Shown: in pieces, positions 5,986 to 7,234 of the stretch | Numbering within the stretch: the first letter of the stretch is position 1 | Layout of the letters: every line of letters begins with the position of its first letter | NCBI GenBank assembly: GCA_900752345.1 | Contig: CAADVA010000051.1 | Coordinates: 1-7,234, forward strand | Direction: 5' to 3' | Length of the DNA stretch: 7,234 nt | From: an uncultured Collinsella sp. | GTDB taxonomy: Bacteria; Actinomycetota; Coriobacteriia; Coriobacteriales; Coriobacteriaceae | The notes under the pieces: generated by a model | The model's database searches: none | The model's input: only the letters and a program-made list of their open reading frames with translations | What the model was told of the DNA's origin: nothing | Position numbers and translations under genes: made by a program

Positions 5986-6765
5986 CTAGCGATCCACCTG
6001 GGGAGGAAGCGGGGACTGAGCAAAAGCGTCCACAAACTTGACTGCCCAGTCCGCAAAGGCGGTGAGCATCTGCTCTCCCCACTCGGCAGATGCCTGCTTG
6101 GGATCGTCCTTCCCAATCCATCCATTCGTAGCGTACCTGCGAGCGCGACGAATGAGCGACGGGTGAACACCCTCGAACTCCACGACGTCAAACCCCTGCG
6201 TCTTGATATCGCTCCCGCCGGCATCCACCAGATTCATGGATCCAAGAGCCGCCATATCCACGGAATCCGGGTCTATCCAAAGATCTGCCGAAGTCTCCTG
6301 CGCGCCGCCGTGGCCGCCGCCCCATGCGGGATTAAGCTCGCCCGCAAGCTTCCACCAGTTAAGAAGCGCCACTTGGCAGCCGCGGTCATTGAGCTCGTAG
6401 CCGGTCATAGTAAGGGCGCGGGTGTTGCCGCCATGACCGTTGATGAAGCAGAAGTGCCGGGCGCCGTAATGGTAGAGCTGACCGCAGATGCGCGCAGCGA
6501 CCTGGTGGAGAAGGTCGTCCCCAAGGGACAATGTTCCGGGATAATCGATGAAGTGGTCGGCAGACCCAAGTCGAAGCGTCGGCCCATAGAGAACTTCAGG
6601 CCGACGCTCGCCCATAAGGTCCATTATCCTCTGGGGCGCCATCCAATCAGTGCCCAGGGGATTATGCCGTCCATGATTCTCCGTGCTGCCGAACCCAAGA
6701 ACAACCAGGTCGCTGTTTGCGAAGTAAGCCTCAACCGCAGGCCACGTAGATCTCTCGAGAAGCAA
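5986..6765 (-). CDS. Creatininase-family amidohydrolase, paralogue C3 (TTG start)
   Basis: Third creatininase-fold hydrolase, 259 residues from the chosen start. Motifs: FGSTENHGRHNPLGTD (Glu29, His31, Asp40), FINGHGGN (His111), LNWWKL, NPAWGGGHGGAQETSA (His152, Glu157), so the metal site looks complete. TTG at 6765-6763 is chosen because GGAGG (6770-6774) lies 4 nt ahead with the same AAAG spacer as C1, and because the product then begins MLLERSTWPAVEAYF, matching MRIELSTWPAVEDYF of C1. Earlier in-frame starts at 6858 (TTG) and 6807/6801 (ATG) would add up to 31 residues absent from the paralogues and lack a good ribosome site. It stands alone on the minus strand downstream of whiA, convergent with the lipoprotein gene. 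TTG may lower its expression. Substrate unknown. Confidence 0.9.
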   Translation of the reverse strand: MLLERSTWPAVEAYFANSDLVVLGFGSTENHGRHNPLGTDWMAPQRIMDLMGERRPEVLYGPTLRLGSADHFIDYPGTLSLGDDLLHQVAARICGQLYHYGARHFCFINGHGGNTRALTMTGYELNDRGCQVALLNWWKLAGELNPAWGGGHGGAQETSADLWIDPDSVDMAALGSMNLVDAGGSDIKTQGFDVVEFEGVHPSLIRRARRYATNGWIGKDDPKQASAEWGEQMLTAFADWAVKFVDAFAQSPLPPQVDR

Positions 6766-6769
6766 CTTT

Positions 6770-6774
6770 CCTCC
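6770..6774 (-). promoter_or_regulatory. Shine-Dalgarno that decides the C3 start
   Basis: GGAGG followed by AAAG and then TTG. The C1 gene has the same GGAGG-AAAG-start layout, so the two control regions probably share ancestry. Confidence 0.7.
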
Positions 6775-6880
6775 ACCTTTCCGGGGTAAAGTCGAGGCCA
6801 TCCCCATGAATGGGCCCCAGCGTGCAATCCATACCAGGGCCGACCGAGACAAGCACAAATAGAAACAGGATCAAGTCCAT

Positions 6881-6918
6881 ATTTTACGCCGCATTCCTCA
6901 CCGTGACTGTGAAGTGAC
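6881..6918 (-). promoter_or_regulatory. Possible promoter/operator region for C3
   Basis: TAAAAT on the minus strand (6886-6881) is a fair -10 candidate giving a leader of about 110 nt, but no good -35 sits at the right distance. Just upstream GTGAC occurs twice in the same orientation (6903-6907 and 6914-6918), 11 bp apart, about one helical turn, which could be a tandem binding site. Nothing else was recognised in 6766-6925. Confidence 0.3.
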
Positions 6919-6925
6919 GGTCTCA

Positions 6926-6941
6926 AAGCCCCCGGGGGCTT
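6926..6941. terminator. Terminator-like palindrome downstream of whiA
   Basis: Perfect palindrome AAGCCCCCGGGGGCTT about 50 nt after the whiA stop. A-rich sequence precedes it on the minus strand and TTTGAGA follows it. It probably ends the whiA transcript and separates it from C3. It lies outside the region shared by the two direct repeats, so it arrived with, or evolved in, the inserted segment. Confidence 0.6.
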
Positions 6942-6950
6942 CTTTCCAGG

Positions 6951-7074
6951 GCCCGTTTGCCGAGGTTTGGGCACCTTTAGCGATTGTGGGCTACTCGATT
7001 TGCGGTTTCGCTTCGTCCACGAGCTGCTGCAGGCGAAGCACCCGGTGGTACATCGCCGACTTGGACGCGGGCGG
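6951..7074 (-). repeat. Direct repeat copy 2: intact whiA 3' end plus downstream flank (partner 786-917)
   Basis: Functional counterpart of the degenerate copy beside gap. It holds the last 28 codons of whiA (6991-7074) and 40 bases of non-coding flank (6951-6990). The flank contains a GCCC...GGGC hairpin around CCTCGGCA that is also kept in the other copy. Confidence 0.85.
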
Positions 7075-7234
7075 GTTCATCTCCTGCCCGAGGGCGGCGA
7101 GGCTGAGCTCGGGGTTTGCCCGGCGCACCTCGCAGAAAGCCCGCAGCGCCGGCGGCAGCGAGCGCATGCCGATGAGCCGCTCAGCCTCGTCGATGAGCAT
7201 CAGCTGGGTCGCGGCGGGGCCCCGGGGGGCGGGC
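6991..7234 (-). CDS. whiA: WhiA DNA-binding regulator, C-terminal 80 residues (5' part outside window)
   Basis: WhiA joins a LAGLIDADG-like domain to a C-terminal helix-turn-helix. It controls sporulation septation in Streptomyces and affects division or metabolism in other Gram-positives. Only the C-terminal HTH region is visible. It reads LPPALRAFCEVRRANPELSL and then ALGQEMNPPASKSAMYHRVL, the conserved LPP..LRE.AELR..NPE.SL..LG..L.PP.SKS...HR pattern, then RLQQLVDEAKPQIE and TAG at 6993-6991. The frame is open to the window edge. In actinobacteria whiA usually sits directly before gap; here five genes separate them and a broken copy of this same end lies next to gap. Identification is secure although partial. 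Confidence 0.92.
   Translation of the reverse strand, partial: PAPRGPAATQLMLIDEAERLIGMRSLPPALRAFCEVRRANPELSLAALGQEMNPPASKSAMYHRVLRLQQLVDEAKPQIE

Noticed and set aside
5951..5988. TAGGCAA/TTGCCTA inverted repeat overlapping the C3 stop
   Set aside because: 7-bp arms with a 24-nt loop are within chance expectation, and the strong hairpin at 5869-5904 already explains termination.
918..6950. Transposon or prophage explanation for the cargo
   Set aside because: No transposase, integrase or phage gene and no terminal inverted repeats were seen; only the direct whiA-derived repeats support insertion.

Overview
The window looks like a chromosomal segment of a high-GC Gram-positive bacterium. The best guess is Actinomycetota, class Coriobacteriia (Olsenella/Collinsella/Atopobium type). 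This rests on GC-rich codon use, on whiA lying near gap on the same strand (an arrangement known from actinobacteria), on a Tat-type lipoprotein signal, and on the peptide/amide-using gene content. The exact genus cannot be settled from the sequence. No tRNA, rRNA, CRISPR array, transposase or integrase was seen.

Layout, left to right. 1-618 (minus) is the N-terminal 206 codons of glyceraldehyde-3-phosphate dehydrogenase (gap). 619-785 is its promoter/leader. 786-917 is a decayed second copy of the 3' end of whiA and its downstream flank. 927-3764 is a minus-strand cluster read in the order creatininase-like C2 (2949-3764), creatininase-like C1 (2049-2870), M42-family peptidase (927-2000). 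3765-4200 is a long divergent intergenic region. 4201-5847 (plus) is a Tat-exported lipoprotein oligopeptide-binding protein (family 5). 5869-5904 is a perfect 16-bp hairpin. 5986-6765 (minus) is a third creatininase-like gene, C3, starting at TTG. 6926-6941 is a terminator-like palindrome. 6991-7234 (minus) is the C-terminal end of whiA.

Main observation: the true 3' end of whiA (6991-7074) and the non-coding sequence after it (6951-6990) recur, degenerate and interrupted by an in-frame TAG, at 786-917, directly in front of gap. The five-gene cargo (about 6 kb) therefore sits between two direct repeats of the whiA 3' region. The simplest reading is that an ancestral whiA-gap neighbourhood was split by acquisition of the cargo, which brought or regenerated a functional whiA 3' end and left the displaced end beside gap.

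Possible joint function (inference): the surface lipoprotein binds a peptide or small amide compound, a permease/ATPase encoded elsewhere imports it, and the three creatininase-type metallohydrolases plus the M42 aminopeptidase hydrolyse it. The three creatininase paralogues share an unusual active-site signature (GSTExHGRHNPLGTD) and may form a subfamily of unknown substrate. No permease or ATPase gene is in the window.
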